A stretch of 6,294 nucleotides of DNA from Dysgonamonadaceae bacterium (GCA_031255425.1 JAIRSN010000145.1:1-6294), one strand, 5' to 3'. Shown: positions 1 through 6,294, counted from the stretch's first letter. Made by a program: numbers and translations. The notes: a model not told the origin generated them from the letters alone.

Positions 1-1325
1 CCCAGGTAGTGCATGCACTCCCGGATGTCCTGGGTCAGGAGGTCGCTGGATTTTCTTTTTTTCAGGCCTGCTTCCACCCGGTTGATCGATTCGAGCGCTT
101 TGGATAAGGCTTCGTAATGGCGCATGTTGCTGATAACGACGTCCTTTTCGCCTAACTTCGGAATGTCGGCCGCTTTGAGTAAGGCTTCTTCCAGTTCGGA
201 TGTGTTTTGTTTATACTTGGCGGAAAGGTAAATGCGTTTCGCCGGTATCTGCGGCAGAAATTCTTCGTCCAGCACCAACCGCTCTTCCATGCTGAGCAGG
301 TCTATTTTATTGATGACGATGAGCAATTCTTTCTCTTTGGTTTTGGGAATAATTTTCTCCGCTACTTTTTCTATTCTCTCACTGAATTGGGTCGCGTCGA
401 TCATCCAGACAACGATGGACGCCTGGTCTATTTTCTGATACGTGCGTTCTATCCCCAGAATCTCTATTTCATCGCCGGTGTCGCGTATCCCTGCCGTATC
501 GATAAAGCGGAAAGAGATTCCGCTGATATTGATGACGTCTTCGATCGTGTCGCGCGTTGTGCCGTGGACTTCGGAAACAAGCGCCCGTTCTTCGTTCAAT
601 AAATAGTTGAGCAGGGTGGATTTCCCTACATTTGTTTCGCCTACGATCACCACCGAAATCCCGTTTTTGATAACATTCCCCAGTTGGAAGGAACCAATTA
701 GTTGGGTGATGACAGCTTTGATGTTCAGCGTCAGGGTCAATAGCTGGTTGCGGTCGGCGAGCGTAACGTCTTCTTCGCTGAAATCCAGTTCCAATTCGAT
801 CAACGAAACGAAATGAAGCAGTTGCGACCGCAGGTTTTGCAGTTCTTTACTGAACCCGCCCCGCATTTGGTTCATCGCCAGGCGGTGGGAAGCGGTAGAA
901 GCCGAGGCAACAACATCCGCTACCGCTTCTGCCTGCAATAAATCCATCTTCCCGTTCAGGAATGCCCGCTGGGTAAATTCCCCCGGCTTGGCAAGGCTGC
1001 AACCGTTTTTGAGTAACAACCGGAGTATTTCCTGCTGAATATAAGTGGATCCATGACATGTTACCTCCACCGTGTTTTCCCCCGTATACGAATGGGGCGA
1101 ACGAAACACGGCGACGATCACTTCGTCCAGTACGTTTTCGCCATTCATTACCTTCCCATAGCTTAAGGTATGCGTTTCCTGTTGCGCGATGGGAAGCGTT
1201 TTCTTTGCGGGTTCGTAGACCTTGTCCAGTATGGTCAGAGCGTCTTCCCCCGAAATGCGGATCACGGCGATTCCCCCCGCTCCCGGAGCGGTAGAGATAG
1301 CACATATTGTTGAATTAGCTGTCAT
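1..1325 (-). CDS. mnmE: tRNA uridine-5-carboxymethylaminomethyl(34) synthesis GTPase MnmE, partial at its C-terminus
   Basis: MnmE works with MnmG to install the (carboxymethyl)aminomethyl group on the wobble uridine U34 of certain tRNAs, using GTP and a folate one-carbon unit in the cytoplasm. The frame is open from the ATG at 1325 to the window edge, giving 441 residues of a usual ~455-465. The N-terminus (ICAISTAPGAGGIAVIRISG) is the classic folate-binding domain start. A helical region follows, then a complete inserted Ras-like G domain: G1 GETNVGKS at residues 229-236, G2 GTTRD at 255-259, G3 DTAGIR at 276-281, G4 NKID at 339-342 and G5 SAK at 368-370. N232 matches the Asn that binds the activating potassium ion in E. 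coli MnmE. The C-terminal C-x-G-K motif, with its conserved Cys, would lie just outside the window, so its presence cannot be confirmed. It starts 13 nt after the phosphorylase stop and is probably the last visible gene of the operon. A purine-rich AGAAAGA precedes the start. Identification is very secure. Confidence 0.97.
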   Translation of the reverse strand, partial: MTANSTICAISTAPGAGGIAVIRISGEDALTILDKVYEPAKKTLPIAQQETHTLSYGKVMNGENVLDEVIVAVFRSPHSYTGENTVEVTCHGSTYIQQEILRLLLKNGCSLAKPGEFTQRAFLNGKMDLLQAEAVADVVASASTASHRLAMNQMRGGFSKELQNLRSQLLHFVSLIELELDFSEEDVTLADRNQLLTLTLNIKAVITQLIGSFQLGNVIKNGISVVIVGETNVGKSTLLNYLLNEERALVSEVHGTTRDTIEDVINISGISFRFIDTAGIRDTGDEIEILGIERTYQKIDQASIVVWMIDATQFSERIEKVAEKIIPKTKEKELLIVINKIDLLSMEERLVLDEEFLPQIPAKRIYLSAKYKQNTSELEEALLKAADIPKLGEKDVVISNMRHYEALSKALESINRVEAGLKKRKSSDLLTQDIRECMHYL

Positions 1326-1338
1326 GAATCTTTCTGTT

Positions 1339-2205
1339 TTATATTCTCTCTAATACTTTTGTAATCAATCCGTCGAACGAACCTTTGTAATTGGTGTTCA
1401 TGTCGCCGGAATACCGTCCCGCTATGATCAGGCAGACCGTCAGGGCTTTGTGCCCCATCAAACGGGCTAACCCGGCAAGCGCCGCGCTTTCCATTTCATA
1501 GTTGCAGATTTTCAGGCCTGCGTACGCAAAGGATTCCAGGCGGGCATTTTGTTCGGGGCGGCTCAATCCCAAGCGGACGTGGCGCCCTTGCGGTCCGTAA
1601 AATCCGCTGGCAGACAGGGTAATGCCGTTCACCATATCGAAGCCGACCTGTTCCGCCAAGGCTGGGTCGGCGTGTACAAAATACGGCTTTGCCAGGGACT
1701 TGTTCCACCGGGTATGCCGGATAAATTCCCCCGCCAATCCGGAATCGTTCAGCGCTTCTCCGCCTTCATAAAAGAAGAGCAAGCCGTCCATCCCCATCGA
1801 AACGGTCGAAACAACATACGAACCGACCGGAGCGAAAGGCTGCAAACCGCCGGATGTTCCGATCCGGACCATCGTCAGGGGACGGAACTCTTTTTTTACC
1901 GTCCGCGTTTTCAGGTCGATATTCGCCAATGCATCCAACTCGGTCATCACAATATCCAGGTTATCACAGCCGATACCGTGCGATAGAGCAGTCATCCGCT
2001 TCCCTTTATAGGTTCCGGTGATGGTGCGGAACTCGCGGCTTTGCCCGTCAAACTCAATCGAATCGAAATAAGCCGCCACCACCGGCACGCGCGCGGGATC
2101 GCCCATCAGGATGACTCTGTCTGCCAACTGTTCCGGGAGTAAATGAAGATGGAAAATAGATCCATCTTCATTTATAGGGAGTTGATCGGGAGGAATAATG
2201 CGCAT
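1339..2205 (-). CDS. Uridine phosphorylase-like nucleoside phosphorylase (NP-I family)
   Basis: This 288-residue cytoplasmic enzyme probably splits uridine with phosphate into uracil and ribose-1-phosphate (pyrimidine salvage). The NP-I fold signatures are all present: phosphate-site GDPAR at residues 35-39, SREF at 56-59 (R57 matching the Arg that E. coli Udp lends to the neighbouring subunit), RIGTSGG at 114-120, and the ribose-binding NYEMES at 235-240. The base-recognition stretch FYGPQGR (202-208) keeps Phe, Gln and Arg in the spacing of E. coli Udp FYPGQER, the set that reads the uracil ring. This favours uridine over purine substrates. H19 may match the ribose-contacting His8. The protein is ~35 residues longer than E. 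coli Udp, mostly an N-terminal extension and extra sequence after residue 145. The ATG at 2205 lies 5 nt after the floA stop, suggesting translational coupling. Substrate choice is inferred by alignment from memory; a broader nucleoside specificity is possible. Confidence 0.9.
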   Translation of the reverse strand: MRIIPPDQLPINEDGSIFHLHLLPEQLADRVILMGDPARVPVVAAYFDSIEFDGQSREFRTITGTYKGKRMTALSHGIGCDNLDIVMTELDALANIDLKTRTVKKEFRPLTMVRIGTSGGLQPFAPVGSYVVSTVSMGMDGLLFFYEGGEALNDSGLAGEFIRHTRWNKSLAKPYFVHADPALAEQVGFDMVNGITLSASGFYGPQGRHVRLGLSRPEQNARLESFAYAGLKICNYEMESAALAGLARLMGHKALTVCLIIAGRYSGDMNTNYKGSFDGLITKVLERI

Positions 2206-2210
2206 AGCGG

Positions 2211-3206
2211 CTATTCTTTTAAGGGTTTAGGCGAAGATTTCGCCGGTTTTGCGATGGTCTCGCGCATCTCCGTATCAGCCTGGATATTTTTCATTTTATA
2301 ATAATCCATAATGCCCAGATTGCCGGACCGGAAGGCTTCTGCCATTGCTTTCGGCACTTCCGCTTCCGCTTCTATCACTTTCGCCCGCGCTTCCTGTGCT
2401 TTCGCCTTCATTTCCTGTTCGGAAGCCACCGCCATGGCGCGGCGTTCTTCGGCTTTCGCCTGTGCGATGTTTTTATCGGCTTGTGCCTGGTCCATTTGCA
2501 ATTCGGCGCCGATGTTTTTCCCTATATCAATGTCTGCAATATCGATCGACAAGATTTCGAAGGCGGTTCCGGCATCCAAGCCTTTTTTCAAAACCACTTT
2601 GGAAATGCTGTCCGGGTTTTCCAGTACCTCTTTGTGCGTTTCCGCCGTACCGATAGACGAGATAATGCCTTCTCCCACACGGGCGATGACGGTTTCTTCC
2701 CCGGCGCCGCCGACCAACTGCTTGATGTTGGCGCGAACGGTGATCCGCGCTTTCACCAACAACTGAATCCCGTTTTTGGCGACGGCGGCAATGGGCGGTG
2801 TATCGATGACTTTCGGGTTCACCGACATCTGGACGGCTTGGAATACATCCCTGCCCGCCAGGTCGATCGCGGTTGCCATTTGAAAGGTCAAATCAATGTT
2901 CGCTTTTTCGGCGGATACCAAGGCGTGTACCACCCGTTCGACATGCCCTCCTGCTAAGTAATGGGCTTCCAACTGATCACGTGTAATGTTTTTCAACCCG
3001 GCTTTGTGCGCTTCGATCATCGCATTGACGATGACGGGAGGCGGCACTTTCCGGAGCCGCATCAGAAAGAGTTGCAACAAAGAGATGTTCACGCCCGACG
3101 CTTTCGCCGTAATCCACAATACAAAGGGTACATAGTAAAAAAAGATCGACAGCAAAATAATTGCCGCCACAATAAAAACAATCCAAATAAATGCTCCTGC
3201 TTCCAT
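2211..3206 (-). CDS. floA: Flotillin-like protein FloA
   Basis: FloA is a bacterial flotillin that oligomerises on the inner face of the cytoplasmic membrane and organises detergent-resistant microdomains, affecting membrane fluidity and membrane-bound complexes. The 331-residue length is usual for the family. A hydrophobic anchor spans residues ~6-33, followed by a second hydrophobic stretch at ~39-50 likely to lie in or on the membrane. The SPFH/PHB-type region runs to about residue 230. An Ala/Glu/Lys-rich coiled coil spans ~236-292, and the conserved FloA ending [19 protein letters not shown] lies at 294-312. A Lys/Pro/Ser-rich tail (320-331) closes the protein. It lies 31 nt downstream of the nfeD-like gene, the same order as the yqeZ-yqfA(floA) pair of Bacillus, so the two products are expected to interact. 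The start ATG at 3206 has no Shine-Dalgarno but a strongly AT-rich leader, normal for Bacteroidota. Confidence 0.96.
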   Translation of the reverse strand: MEAGAFIWIVFIVAAIILLSIFFYYVPFVLWITAKASGVNISLLQLFLMRLRKVPPPVIVNAMIEAHKAGLKNITRDQLEAHYLAGGHVERVVHALVSAEKANIDLTFQMATAIDLAGRDVFQAVQMSVNPKVIDTPPIAAVAKNGIQLLVKARITVRANIKQLVGGAGEETVIARVGEGIISSIGTAETHKEVLENPDSISKVVLKKGLDAGTAFEILSIDIADIDIGKNIGAELQMDQAQADKNIAQAKAEERRAMAVASEQEMKAKAQEARAKVIEAEAEVPKAMAEAFRSGNLGIMDYYKMKNIQADTEMRETIAKPAKSSPKPLKE

Positions 3207-3208
3207 AA

Positions 3209-3228
3209 AATTAGTATAAATTAGTATT
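3209..3228. repeat. Short 10-bp tandem direct repeat upstream of floA
   Basis: Two adjacent copies of AATTAGTAT(A/T), at 3209-3218 and 3219-3228, differ at one base. They fill most of the 31-nt gap between the nfeD-like gene and floA. The gap has no G-containing -7 box on the minus strand, so it does not look like a promoter. It may act as an unstructured AT-rich translation-initiation leader for floA, or be chance in low-complexity sequence. Confidence 0.4.
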
Positions 3229-3237
3229 AAAATTAAA

Positions 3238-3702
3238 TTATTTCGTTTTCACAATCAACTGGGTGGGGGTGACTTTCACCACTTCTATCTCCGTATTTTC
3301 GTCGATGAAACCGCCCAGCGATTTTCCTTCCGTAACGATCTGGTTGACCTTCACTTTCCCCATCGGGTTCAGGCGGGAAAGGCTGACGCCCGTATCGCCC
3401 TTGGCAATGGGAAGGAGTTCCCTGGGGGCGACCGTCGAATCGCTGTCCGTCTTCAAGGCGATCGTATCCAGCGCCTTGGATTTGATAAGGTAAACCACCG
3501 CGATGCCGATCACCAGCACGGTGGACGCAACGGTGGCAACGCCCGCCACGACGCCCAGGTGACTGAACGCATAATAAATGCCGCCGATGGAAAAAAGGGC
3601 GCCGGCGACCGCGGCAACCGTTATCCCGGGGATCAGGAAGATCTCGATCAACAGCAACAGGATCCCCAATAAACAAAGAACAATAACAATCAATAAGTCC
3701 AT
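3238..3702 (-). CDS. NfeD-like membrane protein (short form, no protease domain)
   Basis: This 154-residue protein is of the short NfeD type usually encoded next to flotillin/SPFH genes, where it is thought to act as a partner of the flotillin in the membrane. Three hydrophobic segments are visible at about residues 3-24, 27-46 and 50-73. Then comes a soluble C-terminal part (about 100-152) with the NfeD OB-fold pattern: K101-G102-D-T-G, L111-N-P-x-G115-K-V, then G131-F-I-D and a closing V-x-V-x-x-x-x-L-x-V strand. The N-terminal ClpP-like serine protease domain of long NfeD proteins is absent and nothing upstream encodes it, so this is a truncated family class rather than a broken gene. The ATG at 3702 lies 17 nt after the stop of the TPR-PD40 gene; floA follows 31 nt downstream. 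Family identification is strong; its molecular function is not well established. Confidence 0.9.
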   Translation of the reverse strand: MDLLIVIVLCLLGILLLLIEIFLIPGITVAAVAGALFSIGGIYYAFSHLGVVAGVATVASTVLVIGIAVVYLIKSKALDTIALKTDSDSTVAPRELLPIAKGDTGVSLSRLNPMGKVKVNQIVTEGKSLGGFIDENTEIEVVKVTPTQLIVKTK

Positions 3703-3719
3703 ATCCGTCTAATTGTAAA

Positions 3720-5129
3720 TTATGAGTTTCGCGTTATAAATTTTATTTCGAGGTTGCGCGCCGCCACCGCCAGTTGACCGTAGCGGGCGAGCAGGTCGTC
3801 CAGCCGTTCTTCTTTGGATAAGATGACAGACCTTTGTTTTTTGCCCGGACCGGCATATTCCCGGCGCAGGCGGTCCAATTCTTCCTCCAGTTGGTCGATC
3901 TCCCGTTTCAGTTCGCTTGCCTTGGCAAACGCTTGTTTGGCGGCATCGTTCCGGAAATCATTTAAGGTGTAATAAATGAGGCGGTCGTTGATGACAAACG
4001 TGAAATCGCGCGTGGCTTTTACCTTTTCTTTCAACACCTGGTCTTTGACCTGCGCCAGGTAAGCGGCATAATCGACGCCCGGTTTCCAGGTGTCGCGGAG
4101 GGAGGTAATCTTCGCCCGCGCCGCCCATTCGCCCGGTTGATCCGTGTTTAAAGGAAGGATTTCTTCATTGGGAATAAACGTGTAGACCACCACTTGGTTT
4201 TCGGGTTGGAACCGGTCGGTGGCAAAATAGCCGATGCGGTTGATCTCGTCCAACACCAGCATATAGTCGTTGGCAATGGAATTGAAAGGCATCCCTAATT
4301 GGTTCGGCGCCAGGTAGGTGTCGTTGTTCAGGTTGTAACGGGTGACGTACAGGTCGTATCCTCCGATGGACGAACCGCCCGCGGAGGCAAAGTACAGGGT
4401 CAGCCCGTCTTGCAACACAAAAGGATAGCGGTCGCCGGCGGAAGGCGCGGAAGTGAAGGCGAGTTCCTTCCGGTCGCTCCATTGGTCCTGCAATTTGATT
4501 TCGGAGTAAATGCGGTACGGTCCGCCTTCCGTTTTTTCTGCAAAATAACGTTTGTTTTTCAAGGGATTATTGTAAACAATCCGGCTGCCGTCGGTTTCCA
4601 GTGAGCCACATTCGTTGCTGAAATGATAGGCGTCCAGGAAGGCGTTTTTATCCACCGTCACGCTGTCTATCAGTTGAATATCTTCGCAATGGGAGAGCAT
4701 GCGCGCCGCCCGTTCGGACCGCTGGCGCAGGGAGTCGGCGGTTGCCGCTTCCGCCGCCCGTTTTTCTTTCGATAAGGCTTCCGAATAGCGGGCGTACGCC
4801 TGCGCCGAAGCCTCGAATTGGTACTGCAAATAATACATTTTGCCCAGCGAGGCATAGGCTTCCATCACTTTTTTGGATGCCGCCGCTTGCAGGAAGGGTT
4901 CCGCCTGTCCGGGATTTCCCGTTTCAAGCAGGCAGTTGCCGTACCATTGATTATAGGAAGCGTTTTTGGGGGAAGATTTGACTAATTTTTCAAACACCGG
5001 CAAGGCTTCGGCATATTTCCCTTCCGAATAAAGTTTCCGGGCGTCTTCGGTGGATTGTCCCCGAACCGTTGCAACAAAAAAAGGGAGAGTCGCAAAAAAA
5101 AACACAAAATATTCTATTCTCTTAAGCAT
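3720..5129 (-). CDS. Secreted TPR-PD40 (WD40-like propeller) protein with C-terminal coiled coil
   Basis: No named function is recognised for this 469-residue protein. Residues 1-24 look like a signal peptide (basic MLKR, hydrophobic FFATLPFFVA core, possible cleavage near VRG-Q25). There is no lipobox Cys, so a soluble periplasmic or peripherally membrane-bound location is likely. Three TPR-like helical pairs follow at about 26-59, 60-87 and 89-120. A PD40/WD40-like beta region spans about 165-330; its best blade has DGLTLYFAS (241-249), GGYDLYVTRYN (256-266), the LGMPFNS turn (278-284) and a second YFATDR (301-306). Residues ~397-425 form a Glu/Arg/Leu-rich coiled coil, with a further helical stretch to 465. 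TPR plus PD40 recalls PorE-type proteins of Bacteroidota, but the carboxypeptidase-regulatory and OmpA peptidoglycan-binding domains of PorE are missing. Cys are at 66, 148 and 174. As first gene of the nfeD-floA operon, a role in envelope organisation is inferred, not shown. The ATG at 5129 sits just after a consensus promoter. Confidence 0.88.
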   Translation of the reverse strand: MLKRIEYFVFFFATLPFFVATVRGQSTEDARKLYSEGKYAEALPVFEKLVKSSPKNASYNQWYGNCLLETGNPGQAEPFLQAAASKKVMEAYASLGKMYYLQYQFEASAQAYARYSEALSKEKRAAEAATADSLRQRSERAARMLSHCEDIQLIDSVTVDKNAFLDAYHFSNECGSLETDGSRIVYNNPLKNKRYFAEKTEGGPYRIYSEIKLQDQWSDRKELAFTSAPSAGDRYPFVLQDGLTLYFASAGGSSIGGYDLYVTRYNLNNDTYLAPNQLGMPFNSIANDYMLVLDEINRIGYFATDRFQPENQVVVYTFIPNEEILPLNTDQPGEWAARAKITSLRDTWKPGVDYAAYLAQVKDQVLKEKVKATRDFTFVINDRLIYYTLNDFRNDAAKQAFAKASELKREIDQLEEELDRLRREYAGPGKKQRSVILSKEERLDDLLARYGQLAVAARNLEIKFITRNS

Positions 5130-5136
5130 TATATAT

Positions 5137-5144
5137 TATTTTTG
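5137..5144 (+). promoter_or_regulatory. Probable -7 box of the mscS promoter
   Basis: TATTTTTG matches the Bacteroidota housekeeping sigma consensus TAnnTTTG and lies 37 nt before the mscS ATG, predicting a 5' leader of about 30 nt. No TTTG/TTG -33 box is found at the expected 19-21 nt spacing, where the sequence is already inside the first codons of the divergent gene. The promoter is therefore half-supported and may be weak or need an activator. Confidence 0.42.
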
Positions 5145-5150
5145 CAGACT

Positions 5151-5182
5151 CAAAGATAGTAACATTTTTAATTATATACAAA
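5151..5182 (-). promoter_or_regulatory. Promoter of the TPR-PD40 / nfeD / floA / phosphorylase / mnmE operon
   Basis: On the minus strand, TTTG (5182-5179) and TATCTTTG (5158-5151) are separated by exactly 20 nt, a full match to the Bacteroides consensus TTTG-N19-21-TAnnTTTG. Transcription would begin near 5143-5146, leaving a very short leader of about 15 nt before the ATG at 5129. The -33 box includes position 5182, which is also the A of the mscS start codon. No equally good promoter was seen in the later gaps of the operon, so this may drive all five genes. Confidence 0.65.
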
Positions 5183-6024
5183 TGACACCATTAAAAGACA
5201 TTGATTTTAAACTGATTTCGTGGCCCGAACTGATTGATTCCCTGCTTTACGAAGCGTTCCACTTGGGGAAGAACGTGGTCATCTGTTTAGTTATTTACAT
5301 TGTAGGACGAAAAATCATCAAATACATCAACTTCGGCGTGGGCAAACTGATGAGCGGCAAACGGATCGATCCCTCGGTCGCCTCTTTCCTGAAAAGCCTG
5401 ATCAACATCATCCTGACCGCCGCGCTGTTGATTATGATTGTCAATATTTTAGGGATCAACAACAGTTCGTTCGTCGCCCTGTTGGCATCCGTAGGGGTAG
5501 CCTTGGGGATGGCGTTGAGCGGAACGCTTCAAAACTTTTCCGGCGGGGTGATGATTTTGCTTTTCCGGCCCTATGAGGTAGGCGATTACATCCAGGCGCA
5601 AGGGCAGGAAGGGACGGTAAAAGACATCCAGATATTCAACACCGTCATTATTACGTCGGACAACCGCACGGTGTTTATTCCCAACGGTGGGCTGAGTTCC
5701 AACATCATCGTCAACTTCAACAACCAGAACACGCGGAGAGTCGAATGGGTTGTCGGCGTCGACTACGGCACCGATTTCGACCGGGTAAAAGGCGTTGTCC
5801 GCAGCCTGCTGAACGCCGACCAACGGATCCTGACCGATCCCGCTCCCCTGATCGTCCTGAAAACGCTGAACGAAAGTTCGGTAGACGTTCAAATCCGCGC
5901 CTGGGTGAACCGCCCCGACTACTGGGACGTTTATTACCACATCAACGAACAGATATACAAAACGTTCGCCGACCAGGGCATCGGTATTCCTTTCCCTCAA
6001 TTAACCGTACATGTGAACTCCTGA
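5182..6024 (+). CDS. mscS: MscS-type small-conductance mechanosensitive ion channel
   Basis: MscS channels open under membrane tension and release solutes during hypo-osmotic shock; they are heptamers in the inner membrane. The 280 residues compare with 286 in E. coli MscS. TM1 is at about 28-50, TM2 at about 68-91 and the pore-lining TM3 at about 97-128. TM3 keeps the glycine pattern G105, G109, G114 and G122, matching E. coli G104, G108, G113 and G121. The pore-sealing leucines L105 and L109 of E. coli align with V106 and M110. The beta domain carries LLFRPYEVGDYI (126-137), GTVKDIQIFNT (144-154) and the family signature FIPNG (165-169). The C-terminal alpha/beta domain ends GIPFPQLTVHV (268-278), like ISFPYPQMDVNF in E. 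coli. An upstream in-frame ATG at 5050 would add 44 residues overlapping the divergent gene with no family similarity, so the ATG at 5182 is chosen; it lies behind an AT-rich leader. Confidence 0.95.
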   Translation: MTPLKDIDFKLISWPELIDSLLYEAFHLGKNVVICLVIYIVGRKIIKYINFGVGKLMSGKRIDPSVASFLKSLINIILTAALLIMIVNILGINNSSFVALLASVGVALGMALSGTLQNFSGGVMILLFRPYEVGDYIQAQGQEGTVKDIQIFNTVIITSDNRTVFIPNGGLSSNIIVNFNNQNTRRVEWVVGVDYGTDFDRVKGVVRSLLNADQRILTDPAPLIVLKTLNESSVDVQIRAWVNRPDYWDVYYHINEQIYKTFADQGIGIPFPQLTVHVNS

Positions 6025-6035
6025 AGACGGAACGG

Positions 6036-6086
6036 CTTCTCCCGGCGCTTTCCGGGAGAAGAGCGGCGCAGCCGCTTTTACTTTTT
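6036..6086 (+). terminator. Tandem-hairpin rho-independent terminator of mscS
   Basis: Twelve bases after the mscS stop there is a perfect 10-bp stem, CTTCTCCCGG (6036-6045) pairing with CCGGGAGAAG (6052-6061) around a 6-nt loop. It is directly followed by a second stem, AGCGGC (6062-6067) with GCCGCT (6071-6076) around GCA. The T-rich run TTTTACTTTTT (6076-6086) follows the second hairpin on the plus strand only. On the minus strand no T-run follows, so it should not stop the convergent gene efficiently. Confidence 0.8.
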
Positions 6087-6157
6087 GGGAGACACTGAGG
6101 GGTTAACTGAAAAGTTGGTATTTCCCCAAAATAGACCCATATATATTTTGTTTTCCC

Positions 6158-6294
6158 TTAATAGGAAGATAAGGAAAGCAGCCGGCGGGCGGTTTCGATC
6201 AGCGTATCCTTGTTGTTTTGGGCGTCCCGGTCGGATAGGCCGACGAATATATCCGGCTCGATGCCAAACTCAATCTGTTGCATCTCCGCGTCGT
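6158..6294 (-). CDS. C-terminal end of a probable S41 (C-terminal processing) peptidase, partial
   Basis: Only the last 44 residues are in the window; the start lies beyond the right edge and the stop TAA is at 6160-6158. The visible tail has the pattern (I/V)EFG-I-EPDI-x-V (residues 7-17 of the fragment), then KDTLIETARRLL. This resembles the end of S41 family C-terminal processing proteases, where a G-V/I-x-PD-I/V strand after the catalytic core is followed by D-x-x-(L/I)-E-x-A helical residues. Such enzymes cleave proteins near their C-termini, usually in the periplasm. The catalytic Ser/Lys, PDZ domain and any signal peptide are outside the window, so activity cannot be judged. It is convergent with mscS, 133 nt apart. 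The call rests on a short motif. Confidence 0.62.
   Translation of the reverse strand, partial: DAEMQQIEFGIEPDIFVGLSDRDAQNNKDTLIETARRLLSLSSY

Noticed and set aside
847..1305. Minus-strand 152-codon frame inside mnmE in another frame
   Set aside because: Arg/Gly-rich out-of-frame translation of mnmE; the MnmE frame has all its motifs unbroken.
1549..1986. Plus-strand 145-codon frame opposite the phosphorylase
   Set aside because: Shadow of the clearly real minus-strand gene, with no recognisable domain.
2311..2957. Long plus-strand open frames (2311-2766, 2481-2957) antisense to floA
   Set aside because: Low-complexity Ala/Ser/Phe-rich or Arg-rich translations that mirror the Ala/Glu/Lys-rich coding strand; no family resemblance and no promoter.
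3207..3237. Internal promoter for floA in the AT-rich gap
   Set aside because: No TAnnTTTG box with the required G on the minus strand, and no suitably spaced TTTG.
3233..3676. Minus-strand 147-codon frame overlapping the nfeD-like gene
   Set aside because: Out-of-frame Arg/Gly/Asp-rich shadow; the NfeD frame has clear membrane segments and OB-fold pattern.
5050..5181. 44-residue N-terminal extension of the MscS frame to an ATG at 5050
   Set aside because: It runs over the start of the divergent TPR-PD40 gene and its promoter, has no MscS similarity, and the start at 5182 gives the family's normal N-terminus and length.
5449..6000. Minus-strand 183-codon frame opposite mscS
   Set aside because: Shadow frame rich in Val/Asp/Gly that mirrors the MscS codons; the opposite strand is a well-conserved family.
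6127..6150. Inverted repeat CAAAATA / TATTTTG around a 10-nt loop, as a possible terminator for the minus-strand S41-like gene
   Set aside because: The stem is AT-rich and only 7 bp, and the minus strand continues with GGGAAATACC rather than a T-run.
1..6294. Mobile elements, CRISPR arrays, tRNA/rRNA genes or attachment sites
   Set aside because: No transposase-like frame, no regular spaced repeats, no recognisable RNA gene; codon use looks even across genes.

Overview
The window looks like chromosomal DNA of a Bacteroidota bacterium, probably Bacteroidales. Pointers are the Bacteroides-type promoter boxes (TTTG - 20 nt - TAnnTTTG), the lack of Shine-Dalgarno sequences with AT-rich leaders instead, a TPR/PD40 envelope protein of a kind typical of that phylum, and the flotillin (FloA) and NfeD types. 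Genus cannot be fixed from the sequence alone. There is no sign of mobile DNA, CRISPR or RNA genes; this is mostly ordinary core-genome content.

Layout. Positions 1-5129 hold five genes on the minus strand, tightly packed and probably one operon read right to left. They are a secreted TPR-PD40 coiled-coil protein (5129-3720), a short NfeD-like membrane protein (3702-3238), the flotillin-like FloA (3206-2211), a uridine phosphorylase-like nucleoside phosphorylase (2205-1339), and the tRNA-modifying GTPase MnmE (1325 to beyond the left edge, last ~20 residues missing). Gaps are 17, 31, 5 and 13 nt. The 52-nt region 5130-5181 carries two overlapping, divergently oriented promoters. One drives the operon; the other drives a small-conductance mechanosensitive channel (mscS type, 5182-6024, plus strand). 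This gene ends in a tandem-hairpin terminator (6036-6086). Convergent to it, from 6158 to the right edge on the minus strand, is the last part of a gene that resembles the C-terminus of an S41 (C-terminal processing) peptidase.

How the genes may work together. NfeD and FloA are known partners: flotillins organise membrane microdomains and NfeD is encoded next to them. The first gene of the operon adds a predicted periplasmic scaffold-like protein with TPR, PD40 and coiled-coil parts. With the divergently transcribed MscS channel, the right half reads as an envelope module. The uridine phosphorylase and MnmE downstream are nucleoside/tRNA housekeeping functions that probably share the transcript. 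The most notable points are the TPR-PD40 protein leading the nfeD-floA operon and the compact divergent promoter whose -33 box overlaps the mscS start codon. I found no convincing wholly new system.
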